From an uncultured Clostridia bacterium (lineage in GTDB: Bacteria; Bacillota; Clostridia; TANB77; CAG-508): a DNA stretch of 64,000 nt. Under the pieces are notes generated by a model that saw only the letters and a list, made by a program, of their open reading frames with translations, was not told the origin of the DNA and made no database searches. The translations under genes were made by a program, and so were the position numbers. Where the stretch lies: positions 1 through 64,000 of the forward strand of contig CAQPBJ010000001.1 in the NCBI GenBank assembly GCA_948852945.1, written 5' to 3'. Each line of letters opens with the position of its first letter. The first letter of the stretch is position 1. Shown piece after piece: positions 1 to 9,305 of the stretch.

Positions 1-2
1 TA

Positions 3-536
3 TTTTTAGCAAGTATAGGAATTGGATATTTTTATTTAAATACAAGAGATGATCAGAAAAATAGTATGAGTTCAGAAGATATAATAGCAGAAAATAATAT
101 AGGTAATGAAACGATATCAACAGAAAATAAAGAAGAAAAATTATCGCCAAATGCAAAAGTAATAACAACATGTTTTTATAAAGAATGTGGACATGAAATA
201 ATAGAAGAAAAAGAAATAGATAAAGAAATAGTGAATTTAACTAAAAAAGAATTAGAAGATGTGTATAAAGATTATGAAATAGAAAATTTTTCAGAATTAC
301 AAATATCATTATATAAAGAAGAGCCAGGATATTGTGATGAACATTATTGTATCGGAGAAGAAAAAGGAATAATATGTGTATATAAATTAAATAAAGAAGG
401 AGAAGAAGAACTATATGAAACAACTAATATACTAATGGAATACTTACCAGAAGAAGAAAAAAAGGAGATAGAATCAAAAAAAGAAATCTTAGGAAAAGAA
501 GAGTTATATAGCATATTAGAAAATTTTGAAAGTTAA
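3..536 (+). CDS. BofC-like membrane-anchored protein, 5' end outside the window
   Basis: The frame is open from the first bases of the window, so the gene begins upstream; the ATG at 66 is internal. The visible start encodes a hydrophobic stretch (FLASIGIGYFYL) that looks like a membrane anchor, followed by a Ser/Glu-rich linker. The extracytoplasmic part has a KECGH motif, a Cys pair around GYCDEHYCIG and a C-terminal ELYSILENFES tail. This layout resembles clostridial proteins with a BofC C-terminal domain; BofC controls the SpoIVB checkpoint in sporulating Bacillus. The family call is from memory of motifs. The sporulation genes elsewhere in the window make it plausible. Confidence 0.5.
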   Translation, partial: FLASIGIGYFYLNTRDDQKNSMSSEDIIAENNIGNETISTENKEEKLSPNAKVITTCFYKECGHEIIEEKEIDKEIVNLTKKELEDVYKDYEIENFSELQISLYKEEPGYCDEHYCIGEEKGIICVYKLNKEGEEELYETTNILMEYLPEEEKKEIESKKEILGKEELYSILENFES

Positions 537-554
537 AATGACGTAATAAATAAT

Positions 555-588
555 AAAGAGATATTCTAAAAATAGAATATCTCTTTTA
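555..588. terminator. Bidirectional intrinsic terminator
   Basis: A perfect 14-bp stem (555-568 with 573-586) with a 4-nt loop lies between the convergent BofC-like gene and clpE. A-run and T-run flanks allow it to work in both directions. Confidence 0.8.
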
Positions 589-2880
589 CTATTTAACTAT
601 GAATTTCAATCCATCTTTTCTAGCATCAACTTTAACAATTTGACCACCAGATATTTCTGATCTTAAAAGCATTTCTGCAATTTCATCTTCAATATATTTT
701 TGAATAGCTCTACGTAGAGGACGAGCACCATATTTTAAATCAGTACCTTTTTCTAAAATATACTTTTTAGTAGCTACAGTTACAGAAAGCTTAATATCTT
801 TATTTTTCAAAGCATCTTCAGTATGATTTAAAAGTAAATCAATAATTTGAATTAATTCTTCATTAGTCAAACTATCGAAATTAACAATTTCATCAACACG
901 ATTTAAAAACTCAGGTCTAAATAATTCTTTAAGAGCAGAATTGATTTTAGAACTATCAACAGTTTGTTTTCCAAAACCAATTGAATTTGTATTTAAATTT
1001 GATCCAGCATTAGAAGTCATGATAATAATTGTGTTTTCAAAATTAACTGTATTTCCTTGTGAATCAGTAAGTTTTCCGTCATCTAATACTTGAAGTAGGA
1101 TATTAAATACATCAGGATGAGCTTTTTCAATTTCGTCTAAAAGAATAATTGAATAAGGTTTTCTTTTAACTTTTTCAGTTAATTGACCAGCATCATCATA
1201 TCCAACATAACCTGGAGGAGAACCAATAAGTTTAGAAGTAGAATGACTTTCCATAAATTCAGACATATCTATTCTAATAATTGAATCTTCACTACCAAAC
1301 ATTTCAGAAGAAAGAGCCTTAGCAAGTTCTGTTTTTCCTACACCAGTTGGACCAACAAAAATAAATGAAGGTGGTCTTTTAGTAGTTTGAAGCCCCGCAC
1401 GATTTCTCCTAATTGCTTTAGCAACAGCAGCAACCGCATCGTTTTGACCAATAATTCTTTTATGAAGATTATTTTCTAAATTAAGTAATTTTTGAGTTTC
1501 TGCCTCAGTAATTTTTGTAACAGGAATTTTAGTCCAGTTTTCAATTACTTCAGCAATATCCTGAACAGTTAAAGCTTTTAATTGTAAATTTTTACAAAGC
1601 TCATCTAAACGTTCATTTAAAATACATTCTTTAGTTTTAAGATCAGCAGCTTTTTGATAATCTTCAGTAGAATCAGAAGAAACCGCTTCTTCTTTTTCGT
1701 CAGCGATTTTAGCTAGTTGATTTTTTATAACTTCTATTTCATAAAGTTCTTTATTGTTTAAATTGATTCTAGAACATGCTTCGTCAATTAAATCTATAGC
1801 CTTATCTGGTAAAAATCTATCATGAATATATTTTTCAGACATTTTAACAGTTTTCTCAATAACATCATTAGAAATTAAAACTTTGTGAAAATCTTCATAA
1901 TATCTTTTAATACCTTGAATAATTTCAATAGTATCATATATAGATGGTTCATCAACAATAACTGGTTGGAATCTTCTTTCTAAAGCAGAATCTTTTTCAA
2001 TATATTTTCTATACTCATTAAGAGTAGTAGTACCGATTAATTGAATATCACCATTAGAAAGAGAAGGCTTTAAAATATTAGCAGCATTCATAGAATGTTC
2101 TGCATCACCAGCTCCAATAATATTGTGAATTTCATCTATAACTAAAATAATATTTCCATAAGTTTTACATTCGTCAACTAGAGCTTTCATTCTAGACTCA
2201 AATTGACCTCTAAATTGAGTTCCAGCAATCATAGCTGTCATATCAATTAAATAAACTTCTTTATTAAGCAATTTAGCAGGAACATTTCCATCAGCTATTC
2301 TTAAGGCTAATCCTTGAGCTATAGCAGTTTTACCAACACCAGGTTCACCAATTAAACAAGGATTGTTTTTTGAACGTCTATTTAAAATTTGAGTAATTCT
2401 TTGAATTTCTTTATTTCTACCAATAACTTTATCAAGTTTTCCTTGTTTAGCTTGCTCTGTTAAATTAGTTCCAAAAGAATCTAAAAATCTTTTCTTTTTT
2501 TCCTTAGGTCTTTTTTCAGTTTTAACTTTTTTTCTTTCAGAATTAGAAGAATCAGAAGATGTAGCAGATGCAGCTTTTTCATCAGATTCTTTTTTGTTAA
2601 CACCAAAAATATTTCCTAACATTGGACCAATAGAACTCATATCTTCACCATCAATGCCAGACATGTTTTCAGTAATATCATTAAAAATATTTTCAATTTG
2701 TGAAGACATATCATTAAGTTCATCTTCAGAAAGATTAGACTGTTTAGCTAAAACTTCTAAAGGATTAATACCTTTTTCTTTAGCACAGTTATAACATAAT
2801 CCTTCAACTGAGTTTTTTCCGTCTTCAATTTTATTTATAAATATAACGGCTGTGTTTTTATTACATACTGAACATAACAT
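589..2880 (-). CDS. clpE: ClpE-type AAA+ unfoldase
   Basis: 763-residue Hsp100 ATPase expected to unfold proteins for ClpP in the cytoplasm. The N-terminus is a four-cysteine zinc finger (CSVC at 3-6, CYNC at 29-32), as in ClpE, in place of the Clp_N repeats of ClpC. Two AAA+ modules follow, with Walker A motifs GEPGVGKT (178-185) and GPTGVGKT (510-517) and a UVR-like coiled region at about 385-425 between them. The SIGFG tripeptide region in the second module matches the ClpP-docking loop. An acidic, Ser/Lys-rich linker (about 95-130) is low complexity. Start ATG has an AAGGAG site. It is monocistronic with its own promoter. Confidence 0.9.
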   Translation of the reverse strand: MLCSVCNKNTAVIFINKIEDGKNSVEGLCYNCAKEKGINPLEVLAKQSNLSEDELNDMSSQIENIFNDITENMSGIDGEDMSSIGPMLGNIFGVNKKESDEKAASATSSDSSNSERKKVKTEKRPKEKKKRFLDSFGTNLTEQAKQGKLDKVIGRNKEIQRITQILNRRSKNNPCLIGEPGVGKTAIAQGLALRIADGNVPAKLLNKEVYLIDMTAMIAGTQFRGQFESRMKALVDECKTYGNIILVIDEIHNIIGAGDAEHSMNAANILKPSLSNGDIQLIGTTTLNEYRKYIEKDSALERRFQPVIVDEPSIYDTIEIIQGIKRYYEDFHKVLISNDVIEKTVKMSEKYIHDRFLPDKAIDLIDEACSRINLNNKELYEIEVIKNQLAKIADEKEEAVSSDSTEDYQKAADLKTKECILNERLDELCKNLQLKALTVQDIAEVIENWTKIPVTKITEAETQKLLNLENNLHKRIIGQNDAVAAVAKAIRRNRAGLQTTKRPPSFIFVGPTGVGKTELAKALSSEMFGSEDSIIRIDMSEFMESHSTSKLIGSPPGYVGYDDAGQLTEKVKRKPYSIILLDEIEKAHPDVFNILLQVLDDGKLTDSQGNTVNFENTIIIMTSNAGSNLNTNSIGFGKQTVDSSKINSALKELFRPEFLNRVDEIVNFDSLTNEELIQIIDLLLNHTEDALKNKDIKLSVTVATKKYILEKGTDLKYGARPLRRAIQKYIEDEIAEMLLRSEISGGQIVKVDARKDGLKFIVK

Positions 2881-2969
2881 ATATAAGAAATCTCTCCTTA
2901 AAAATTTTTATAAATAAGCTTTAAAAAGCTTTGTACATAAAAAGAATAATCAATTTTTATGTATAAAAT

Positions 2970-2998
2970 ATAATACAACAAAAAGCCAAAATAGTCAA
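2970..2998 (-). promoter_or_regulatory. Sigma-A promoter of clpE
   Basis: On the minus strand TTGACT, 17 nt, TATTAT. A CtsR-like heptad repeat (TTTGACC-type) is only weakly suggested around the -35 (TTGACT then TTTTGGC), so CtsR control is uncertain. Confidence 0.6.
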
Positions 2999-3031
2999 TG
3001 GAAGAAATGCAAATAAATACTAATATAACAA

Positions 3032-3060
3032 TTGAAATAAAAGGATTTTAATGTTATACT
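3032..3060 (+). promoter_or_regulatory. Sigma-A promoter of the 3106 gene
   Basis: TTGAAA, 17-nt spacer, TATACT; divergent from the clpE promoter. Confidence 0.6.
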
Positions 3061-3105
3061 AATAGGCAAGTTATTAAAGTTTTTAATTCATGAAAGGAAG
3101 AAAAA

Positions 3106-3981
3106 ATGAATAATAAAGAAAAAGATATGGACAAAATTCTAGGAATGAATAGAACAATGTTTTTTGTTATAGTAATTTTATTATGTGCATTATCATTAAG
3201 TATCGGAATATATGCTCAAGTATTTTATAGATATTCAGACACAGACCCATTTATGCTAGGAATTGGAGTTGGAAAAACTCAAGATGCAGCAGAAATAACA
3301 AAATTAAAAAATGAATTCAGTACTGGAAAAATATTTACTAATGATATTTCAGGAACATCAACAGCAAGCAATGTAAAAAAGAAAAATCAGGCAAAAGAAA
3401 TCGTATGGACATATAGTACTACCAACAAAAACGAACCAGAAAAATATAATATTGTAGCAGTAATTCCACAAATAAATATAAATTCAACAGAAGCAGAAAA
3501 AATAAATAGTCAAATTCAAACAGCATATGTAGACAAAATAGAAAACATAATGGAACATTCTACTGAATTTACAGACTATAGCGTAGTTTACAAAGCATAT
3601 TTAAATGGAGATTTATTATCACTAATAATAAAAGAAACAATACGTGAAGGCTCAACAACACAAAGTGCAAAAATAAAAACATTCAATTACAATTTAAATA
3701 ATAATACACAAGTTTCAATAAATGAAATTATAAAAGCAAAAGAATATAAATCAGATGAACTACAAAAGAAAATAAAATCAGAAATAGAAAGATTAAACAA
3801 AAATGACGAAGATTTAAAAAGTCAATATTCAGATATGAAATTAAGAGATTTAAATGATTCAAGATATAAAATAGAAAATACAGAAAACTTTATAGTTAAT
3901 GAAGAAGGATATTTATATATAATATACGCATACGGAAATATAGAAAATACAAATAAAATGGATATAGTAATATTTGAATAG
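3106..3981 (+). CDS. Membrane-anchored protein, possible DUF3298/RsiV-like ectodomain
   Basis: 291 residues: short cytoplasmic N-terminus, one membrane segment at about 15-38, then an extracytoplasmic domain. The second half (a two-strand pattern with hydrophobic alternation, then NYNLNNNTQVSINEII and a run of Lys/Glu-rich helices) is reminiscent of DUF3298/RsiV-type domains that bind wall ligands, but I have no decisive motif. It has an AAAGGAAG ribosome site and its own promoter. The downstream YibE/F gene starts 11 bases after the stop, with its ribosome site overlapping the stop codon, so the two are probably co-transcribed and may act together at the membrane. Confidence 0.45.
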   Translation: MNNKEKDMDKILGMNRTMFFVIVILLCALSLSIGIYAQVFYRYSDTDPFMLGIGVGKTQDAAEITKLKNEFSTGKIFTNDISGTSTASNVKKKNQAKEIVWTYSTTNKNEPEKYNIVAVIPQININSTEAEKINSQIQTAYVDKIENIMEHSTEFTDYSVVYKAYLNGDLLSLIIKETIREGSTTQSAKIKTFNYNLNNNTQVSINEIIKAKEYKSDELQKKIKSEIERLNKNDEDLKSQYSDMKLRDLNDSRYKIENTENFIVNEEGYLYIIYAYGNIENTNKMDIVIFE

Positions 3982-3992
3982 GAGGCATTAAT

Positions 3993-5246
3993 TTGAAAAA
4001 GAAAGTAACCAAAATAATAATAATATTTTTAATGATTTTTTTAGTAATTCAATCAAAAAATATTTCAAACGCTGAGGAGGTGGCACCACCAGCTGAACAA
4101 CCACAAGCAGAGCAAACACCAGCAGAACAGGCAACTTCGGAAGCAACAACAATAAATGAAAAGCCAAAAGTAAAAGAACATATTAAAGCTAAAATAATAG
4201 AAGCAGGAAAGAAATATGAAAGAGAAAGTACAGATGGTGGAAAAGAATTTGTACAAAATGTCAAAGTAAAAATTCTCGAAGGAGAAGAAAAAGACGAAAA
4301 ATTTGATACGACATACAGACTTACATATGACTTAGATAACAAAATTGTTGGATATGAGCTAAATGAAGGTAATATAGTATATGTAAGTATACAAGAAGAA
4401 AATGGAGAACCTAAAATAACAGTACAAGATGTTGTAAGACAAAACTATTTAATAGGATTAGTAATATTCTTTTTTGCAAGTATAATTTTAGTAGGAAGAA
4501 AAAAAGGAATAAAAGCAATTATAGGTTTAATAATAACAGTATTAGCAGTATTCTTTGTACTATTAGCAGCAATATTTAAAGGCTATAACGCTATATTAGT
4601 ATCTATTGCAACCTGTTTTATAATAACAGTATTAACCTTTACAATAATTGGAGGCTGGAACAAAAAAAGTATTTCAGCTGCGCTTGGTACAATAGGAGGA
4701 ATAGTACTAGCAGGAATAATAGCTACAGTATTCGGATATATAGCTAAATTATCAGGAGCCGGAAAAGAAGAGGCTATAATGTTAAGTATAACCTCAAATG
4801 TAAAATTTAACTTTAGAGATTTATTATTTGCAGAAATAATAGTATCAGCACTAGGTGCTTGCATGGATGTTGGAATGTCAATAGCATCAAGCTTAAGCGA
4901 ATTAAAAATTAAAAAGCCAAGTATGACAGCAAAAGAGTTATTTAAAAGTGGAATGAATATTGGTGGAGACATGATAGGAACAATGACAAATACACTTATC
5001 CTTTCGTTTATAGGATCATCACTATTATTAGTATTATTATATATGTCATCAAATATAACAGTAGTAGAAGTTTTAAATATAGAAGCAATAGTAACAGAAA
5101 GTGTATGTGCTTTATCAGGAAGTATAGGAATAGTATATACAGTACCAATAACAGCAGCAATATTTGCTTTTATAAATAGAGATAAAAGTGTATATAAAGT
5201 AAAATCAGAAAACATAGTAGAAGGTAAAAGAAGTTTAAAAATATAA
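3993..5246 (+). CDS. YibE/F family multi-spanning membrane protein
   Basis: 417 residues. A signal-like hydrophobic segment (about 5-25) is followed by a Pro/Ala/Glu-rich linker, a soluble OB-like domain to about 145, and then about eight membrane spans with small-residue-rich helices, ending in a short basic tail. This matches the YibE/F family, whose transport substrate is not established. The start is TTG at 3993, chosen because GGAGG (3981-3985) sits at good distance and no ATG lies in frame nearby. It shares a transcript with the upstream membrane-anchored gene and is closed by a strong terminator. Confidence 0.75.
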   Translation: MKKKVTKIIIIFLMIFLVIQSKNISNAEEVAPPAEQPQAEQTPAEQATSEATTINEKPKVKEHIKAKIIEAGKKYERESTDGGKEFVQNVKVKILEGEEKDEKFDTTYRLTYDLDNKIVGYELNEGNIVYVSIQEENGEPKITVQDVVRQNYLIGLVIFFFASIILVGRKKGIKAIIGLIITVLAVFFVLLAAIFKGYNAILVSIATCFIITVLTFTIIGGWNKKSISAALGTIGGIVLAGIIATVFGYIAKLSGAGKEEAIMLSITSNVKFNFRDLLFAEIIVSALGACMDVGMSIASSLSELKIKKPSMTAKELFKSGMNIGGDMIGTMTNTLILSFIGSSLLLVLLYMSSNITVVEVLNIEAIVTESVCALSGSIGIVYTVPITAAIFAFINRDKSVYKVKSENIVEGKRSLKI

Positions 5247-5292
5247 AAAAAGAGAGTATTGTAAACATCATTTAGTTACAATACTCTTTTCT
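5247..5292. terminator. Bidirectional intrinsic terminator
   Basis: A 12-bp stem (5253-5264 with 5276-5287) lies between the convergent YibE/F and htrA genes; T-rich tails are present on both strands. Confidence 0.8.
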
Positions 5293-5308
5293 TTATAAAT
5301 TACAAAAT

Positions 5309-6577
5309 TTATGGAGTTTCAATCAAAGTAAGTTTTACTTCTAATTCTTCGTCTTTACCATCATTTTCACGAGAAACTTTTAAAGTAATCTCATCACCAA
5401 TTTCACATTGATTTTTCTCTTTATTAAGTTGAGACATAGATTCAACCTTTTTTCCGTTAAATTCTAATATAACATCACCAGGTTTTAAATCAGAATCTTT
5501 GGCAGGACCATCAGTTTCAATTTCAGCTACATATACACCAACAGGTAAATTATAATATCTAGAATAAGCTTCAGTAACATCAATACCTGAAATACCAATA
5601 TAAGGTCTAGAAACTTTACCAGTAGAAATTAGTTGCTCAGTAATATCTAAAGTAGAGTTAATAGGAATTGCAAATCCCATAGCTTCAATTCCAGTACCAG
5701 ACATTTTTAAAGTATTTATACCAATTAGTTCTCCATCAGCATTAACTAATGCGCCACCACTGTTACCAGAATTAATAGCAGCATCAGTTTGAATTAAAGT
5801 ATACATAGTTCCATTTTCGTCTTCAATTTCTCTATTAAGGCCACTAACAATACCAGAAGTAACAGTACTCTTTAAATCTAAAGGATTACCAACAGCCATT
5901 GCAAATTCTCCAACTTGCACTGAATCAGAATCACCTATTTTAGCAGGTGTTAAGTCATCTCTATCAATTTTTAAAATAGCTAAGTCTGTAACGCTATCTG
6001 TACCTATAATCTTTGCTTCTATAGGTTCATCTTCATTATATAAATAAACTACAACTTTCTTAGCTTCAGAAACAGTATAATAGCTAGAAGATGAAGAAGA
6101 TGCGTCAACTATATGATTATTTGTAAGAATATATCCATCATCTGAAATTATTACACCAGAACCAGTTGCTGTCGAAGTAGAAGAACGCTCTTGAAAAAAT
6201 GTACGGTAATTAGAAGAAACAGAAAAGTTTACTTCAATACCAACAACAGAAGGTAAGACCTTATTTGCAACTTCTATAGCAGTACCAGAATATTCTGATA
6301 CATCAATTCCAGTATTTACAGAGCCTTCTGATGTAAAAATTTTAGAATTTCGACTTTTGGTTTTATTATCATCTGACGAATCAGATACAAATAAATCTTT
6401 TACAGCAGGAACATAAAAACACAAGCCTAAAACTAAAGAGGCACCAATTATTCCAGAGGTAAAAGAGATTAAAATATTTTTTAAAATAGAATTTTTAGAT
6501 TTGTTAGTATCATTGTAGTTACTTACAGAACTAGATTTTACAAAATCGTGTGCATTTTTTTCTTCATTGTTACTCAT
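5309..6577 (-). CDS. htrA: HtrA/DegP-like membrane serine protease
   Basis: 422-residue S1C protease that degrades or senses misfolded proteins outside the membrane. Cytoplasmic N-terminus, one membrane span at about 34-60, Ser/Asp-rich linker, trypsin-like domain and one C-terminal PDZ domain (about 325-415). The catalytic triad is visible: His155 in TNNHIVD, Asp198 in TDLAIL and Ser273 in GNSGG. Start ATG follows AGGAGG. The single gene has its own upstream region; no partner two-component system is adjacent. Confidence 0.93.
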   Translation of the reverse strand: MSNNEEKNAHDFVKSSSVSNYNDTNKSKNSILKNILISFTSGIIGASLVLGLCFYVPAVKDLFVSDSSDDNKTKSRNSKIFTSEGSVNTGIDVSEYSGTAIEVANKVLPSVVGIEVNFSVSSNYRTFFQERSSTSTATGSGVIISDDGYILTNNHIVDASSSSSSYYTVSEAKKVVVYLYNEDEPIEAKIIGTDSVTDLAILKIDRDDLTPAKIGDSDSVQVGEFAMAVGNPLDLKSTVTSGIVSGLNREIEDENGTMYTLIQTDAAINSGNSGGALVNADGELIGINTLKMSGTGIEAMGFAIPINSTLDITEQLISTGKVSRPYIGISGIDVTEAYSRYYNLPVGVYVAEIETDGPAKDSDLKPGDVILEFNGKKVESMSQLNKEKNQCEIGDEITLKVSRENDGKDEELEVKLTLIETP

Positions 6578-6646
6578 AATTATCCTCCTAAAAATATTTA
6601 CAATAATAATGTATACTTTTTTTTATAAAAGTACAAGAATTTATTA

Positions 6647-6675
6647 TTGAAAAAAATAAAATCTATATATATAAT
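6647..6675 (+). promoter_or_regulatory. Sigma-A promoter of the prepilin-rnhB-pdp unit
   Basis: TTGAAA, 17-nt spacer, TATAAT. Confidence 0.6.
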
Positions 6676-6715
6676 AAAAATGAAAACTTAAAAAAAAATT
6701 AAAAATGGAGGAAAT

Positions 6716-7294
6716 ATGACAAAAAATGAAAGAGGAATAACTCTTATGATATTAGTAGTAACTATAATTGTTATCTTAATCCTAGCAGGAGTAGTAATGT
6801 CAATAAATATGAATATAAATAAAAGTGTAGACCTAAAAGAAATAGTAGCAAACATGGAATTAATAAAATCAGTGGGAACACAGTATAGAGATAAATATAT
6901 TGATGAAACAATAATTGAAAAAAATGAAGCAGATGGAACAGTAACATATCACCTTCCAAAACAGTTTGTTGGAACACATGAAGTAGCACTAAATCAAGGA
7001 ACAATGATTAATAATCTACTAAGATTTGGTGGAAAAGAACAAGAAACACTACTTGAAACTTCAAATTATTGGTATAGATTAGAACAGAAAGATTTAGACG
7101 AATTTAAACTAGATATTAAACTAAATAATGAATATTACTTTTTAAATTATAGTACACTAAGTGTTGCTTATTGCAAAGACGAGAAAGATGGAAGTCAATA
7201 TAAAGGCGTAAAAATAAAAAAGAATAATAGAGAAAAATATGTATATTTTTATGATGATTTAAAAAATGTAAAAACAAGAGAAGTGAGAAACTAA
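6716..7294 (+). CDS. Orphan type IV prepilin-like protein
   Basis: 192 residues. The N-terminus has a short basic leader ending in ERG, then ITLMILVVTIIVILILAGVV, the classic prepilin cleavage site and hydrophobic helix. The +5 glutamate usual in pilins is replaced by Ile. The remainder is a soluble charged domain with no recognised fold. It starts the transcript that continues into rnhB (one base between stop and start), far from the main pilus cluster at 35.8-45.6 kb. It may be a minor pilin or competence-type pseudopilin; function is inferred only from the N-terminus. Confidence 0.7.
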   Translation: MTKNERGITLMILVVTIIVILILAGVVMSINMNINKSVDLKEIVANMELIKSVGTQYRDKYIDETIIEKNEADGTVTYHLPKQFVGTHEVALNQGTMINNLLRFGGKEQETLLETSNYWYRLEQKDLDEFKLDIKLNNEYYFLNYSTLSVAYCKDEKDGSQYKGVKIKKNNREKYVYFYDDLKNVKTREVRN

Positions 7295-7295
7295 T

Positions 7296-7925
7296 ATGAA
7301 AGAAAAAGAAGAAGAAAGACTAAGAGTATTAAAACAAGACGAAGAAAAATTATATTCGGATAAAATACAATTAATAGCAGGAATAGATGAAGCAGGAAGA
7401 GGACCATTAGCTGGACCAGTAGTTGTTGGTGCTGTAATAATGCCTAAAGACTCAATGATAGAAGGGGTTAATGATTCTAAAAAAGTATCAGAGAAAAAAA
7501 GAGAAAAAATATATGAAGAAATAACAAAAGAAGCAATTAGCTGGAGTGTAGGAATTGCAGACCAAAATGAAATAGATGAAATAAATATATTAAATGCAAC
7601 AAAATTGGCACTAAAAAGAGCAATAGAAAATTTAGAAACAAAACCAGATTTAATTTTAGTTGATGCTTTAACAAATATTGACACACAAAATATTCCATAT
7701 AAATCTATAATAAAAGGAGATGCGAAAGAATATTCAATTGCAGCTGCTTCAATAATTGCAAAAGTAACAAGAGATAGAATGATGAGAGAATATGATGAAA
7801 TATATCCGCAATACGGATTTAATGGACATAAAGGATATGGAACAGCAAAACATATAGCAGCAATAAAAGAATATGGGCCATGCATATTACATAGAAAAAG
7901 CTTTATAAAAAATTTCGTAAAATAA
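7296..7925 (+). CDS. rnhB: Ribonuclease HII
   Basis: 209 residues. RNase HII cuts the RNA strand of RNA-DNA hybrids and removes single ribonucleotides from DNA. The hallmark GIDEAGRGPLAGPVV (catalytic Asp31 and Glu32) is present, followed by the VNDSKKVSEKKRE segment, LVDAL and AAASIIAKVTRDRMM. Length is normal for the family, with a 25-residue charged N-terminal extension. Start codon lies one base after the prepilin-like stop, implying translational coupling. Confidence 0.95.
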   Translation: MKEKEEERLRVLKQDEEKLYSDKIQLIAGIDEAGRGPLAGPVVVGAVIMPKDSMIEGVNDSKKVSEKKREKIYEEITKEAISWSVGIADQNEIDEINILNATKLALKRAIENLETKPDLILVDALTNIDTQNIPYKSIIKGDAKEYSIAAASIIAKVTRDRMMREYDEIYPQYGFNGHKGYGTAKHIAAIKEYGPCILHRKSFIKNFVK

Positions 7926-7938
7926 AGGAGAAAATAGT

Positions 7939-9243
7939 ATGAATGCTATAAGTATAATAGCTAAAAAAAGAGATAAAAAAGAATTAAGTCAAGATGAAAT
8001 AGATTATTTTATAAAAGAATATACAAAAGGAAATATAACAGATTATCAAGCAGCTGCACTAGTTATGGCAATATATATTAATGGAATGACAAATAAAGAA
8101 ATAACAAATCTTACCATATCAATGGCAAATTCAGGAGATACAATAGACTTAAGTGATGTATCTGATAATATAGTAGACAAGCATTCCACAGGAGGAGTAG
8201 GAGATAAAATAACATTAATACTAATGCCAATAATTGCATCACTTGGAGTTCCAGTAGCAAAAATGTCAGGAAGAGGATTAGGTTTTACAGGAGGAACAAG
8301 CGACAAATTAGAATCAATACCAGGATATAATGTAAATATAAGCATAGAAGAATTTAAAAATAATGTACAAGAAATTGGAATAAGCCTAATAACATCAAGC
8401 TTAAATTTAGCACCAGCAGATAAAAAAATATATGCATTAAGAGACACTATAGGATGTACAGCAAACATACCATTAATAGCATCAAGTATAATGAGTAAAA
8501 AAATAGCATCAGGAGCAAATAAAATATTAATAGATATAACTTGTGGAAATGGTGCATTTATGAAAGACATAAAACAGGCAAAAGAATTAGCAAATATGAT
8601 GATAAAAATAGGAATATTAGCACACAGAGAAGTAAGATGTGTAATAACAAACATGAATGAACCAACAGGTCATGCTATAGGAAATACATTAGAAGTAATA
8701 GAAGCAATAAAAGCATTAAAAGGTGATATGCCAGAAGATATAAAAGAAATCATAATAGCACTAGGAACACAAATGTTATTTATGGCAGGAAAAGCATCAG
8801 ATGCAGTAAAAGCAACACAAATGATAGAAGAGGCAATACAATCAGGAGCAGCCTACAACAAATTTAAAGAATTAGTTGCAAAACAAGGTGGAGATATAAC
8901 ATATTTAGATGATACAGAAAAATTTCCAAAAGCAAAACATATAATTCCAGTATATGCAGAAGAAAGGGGAGCACTAAAAACAATAGATACAGAGAAAATT
9001 GGAAATATATCAGTATATCTTGGAGCAGGAAGAATAAGAAAAGAAGACTCTATAGATCATACAGCTGGAATAGTAATGAATCAAAGAATAGGAAATGTAG
9101 TAGAAGTAGGACAAGTACTAGCATATATACACACAAATGATGAAAGTAAAATAGAAGGAGCAACAAGAAACTTAAAAGAAGCATTTGTATTAGATCCAAA
9201 AAAAGTAGCAAAACCAAAAACAGTAATAGGACTAATAAAATAA
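7939..9243 (+). CDS. pdp: Pyrimidine-nucleoside phosphorylase
   Basis: 434 residues, the usual length. The enzyme splits thymidine, uridine and deoxyuridine with phosphate, giving the base and (deoxy)ribose-1-phosphate in nucleoside salvage. The family signature is clear: HSTGGVGDK phosphate-binding loop, MSGRGLGFTGGT, DKLESIPG and the late GRIRKEDSIDHTAGI segment. AAGGAG ribosome site 13 bases after rnhB, so it is in the same transcript, closed by the hairpin at 9249-9282. Confidence 0.93.
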   Translation: MNAISIIAKKRDKKELSQDEIDYFIKEYTKGNITDYQAAALVMAIYINGMTNKEITNLTISMANSGDTIDLSDVSDNIVDKHSTGGVGDKITLILMPIIASLGVPVAKMSGRGLGFTGGTSDKLESIPGYNVNISIEEFKNNVQEIGISLITSSLNLAPADKKIYALRDTIGCTANIPLIASSIMSKKIASGANKILIDITCGNGAFMKDIKQAKELANMMIKIGILAHREVRCVITNMNEPTGHAIGNTLEVIEAIKALKGDMPEDIKEIIIALGTQMLFMAGKASDAVKATQMIEEAIQSGAAYNKFKELVAKQGGDITYLDDTEKFPKAKHIIPVYAEERGALKTIDTEKIGNISVYLGAGRIRKEDSIDHTAGIVMNQRIGNVVEVGQVLAYIHTNDESKIEGATRNLKEAFVLDPKKVAKPKTVIGLIK

Positions 9244-9248
9244 AAAAA

Positions 9249-9284
9249 GTAGCAGGACAAAAAAGTATATATGTCCTGCTATTT
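9249..9284 (+). terminator. Intrinsic terminator or attenuator after pdp
   Basis: A 9-bp GC-containing stem (9251-9259 with 9272-9280) but a weak T-run, so read-through into the ABC genes is possible. Confidence 0.55.
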
Positions 9285-9305
9285 GCATATAAGGAGAAAG
9301 AAAAA

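Noticed and set aside
2985..3000. CtsR operator at clpE
   Set aside because: Only one half resembles the heptad repeat; not enough to call.
4583..5215. Long minus-strand reading frame opposite the YibE/F gene
   Set aside because: Low-complexity hydrophobic antisense of a clear membrane protein; no ribosome site.
7259..7885. Minus-strand frame opposite rnhB
   Set aside because: Antisense shadow; rnhB has all catalytic residues.
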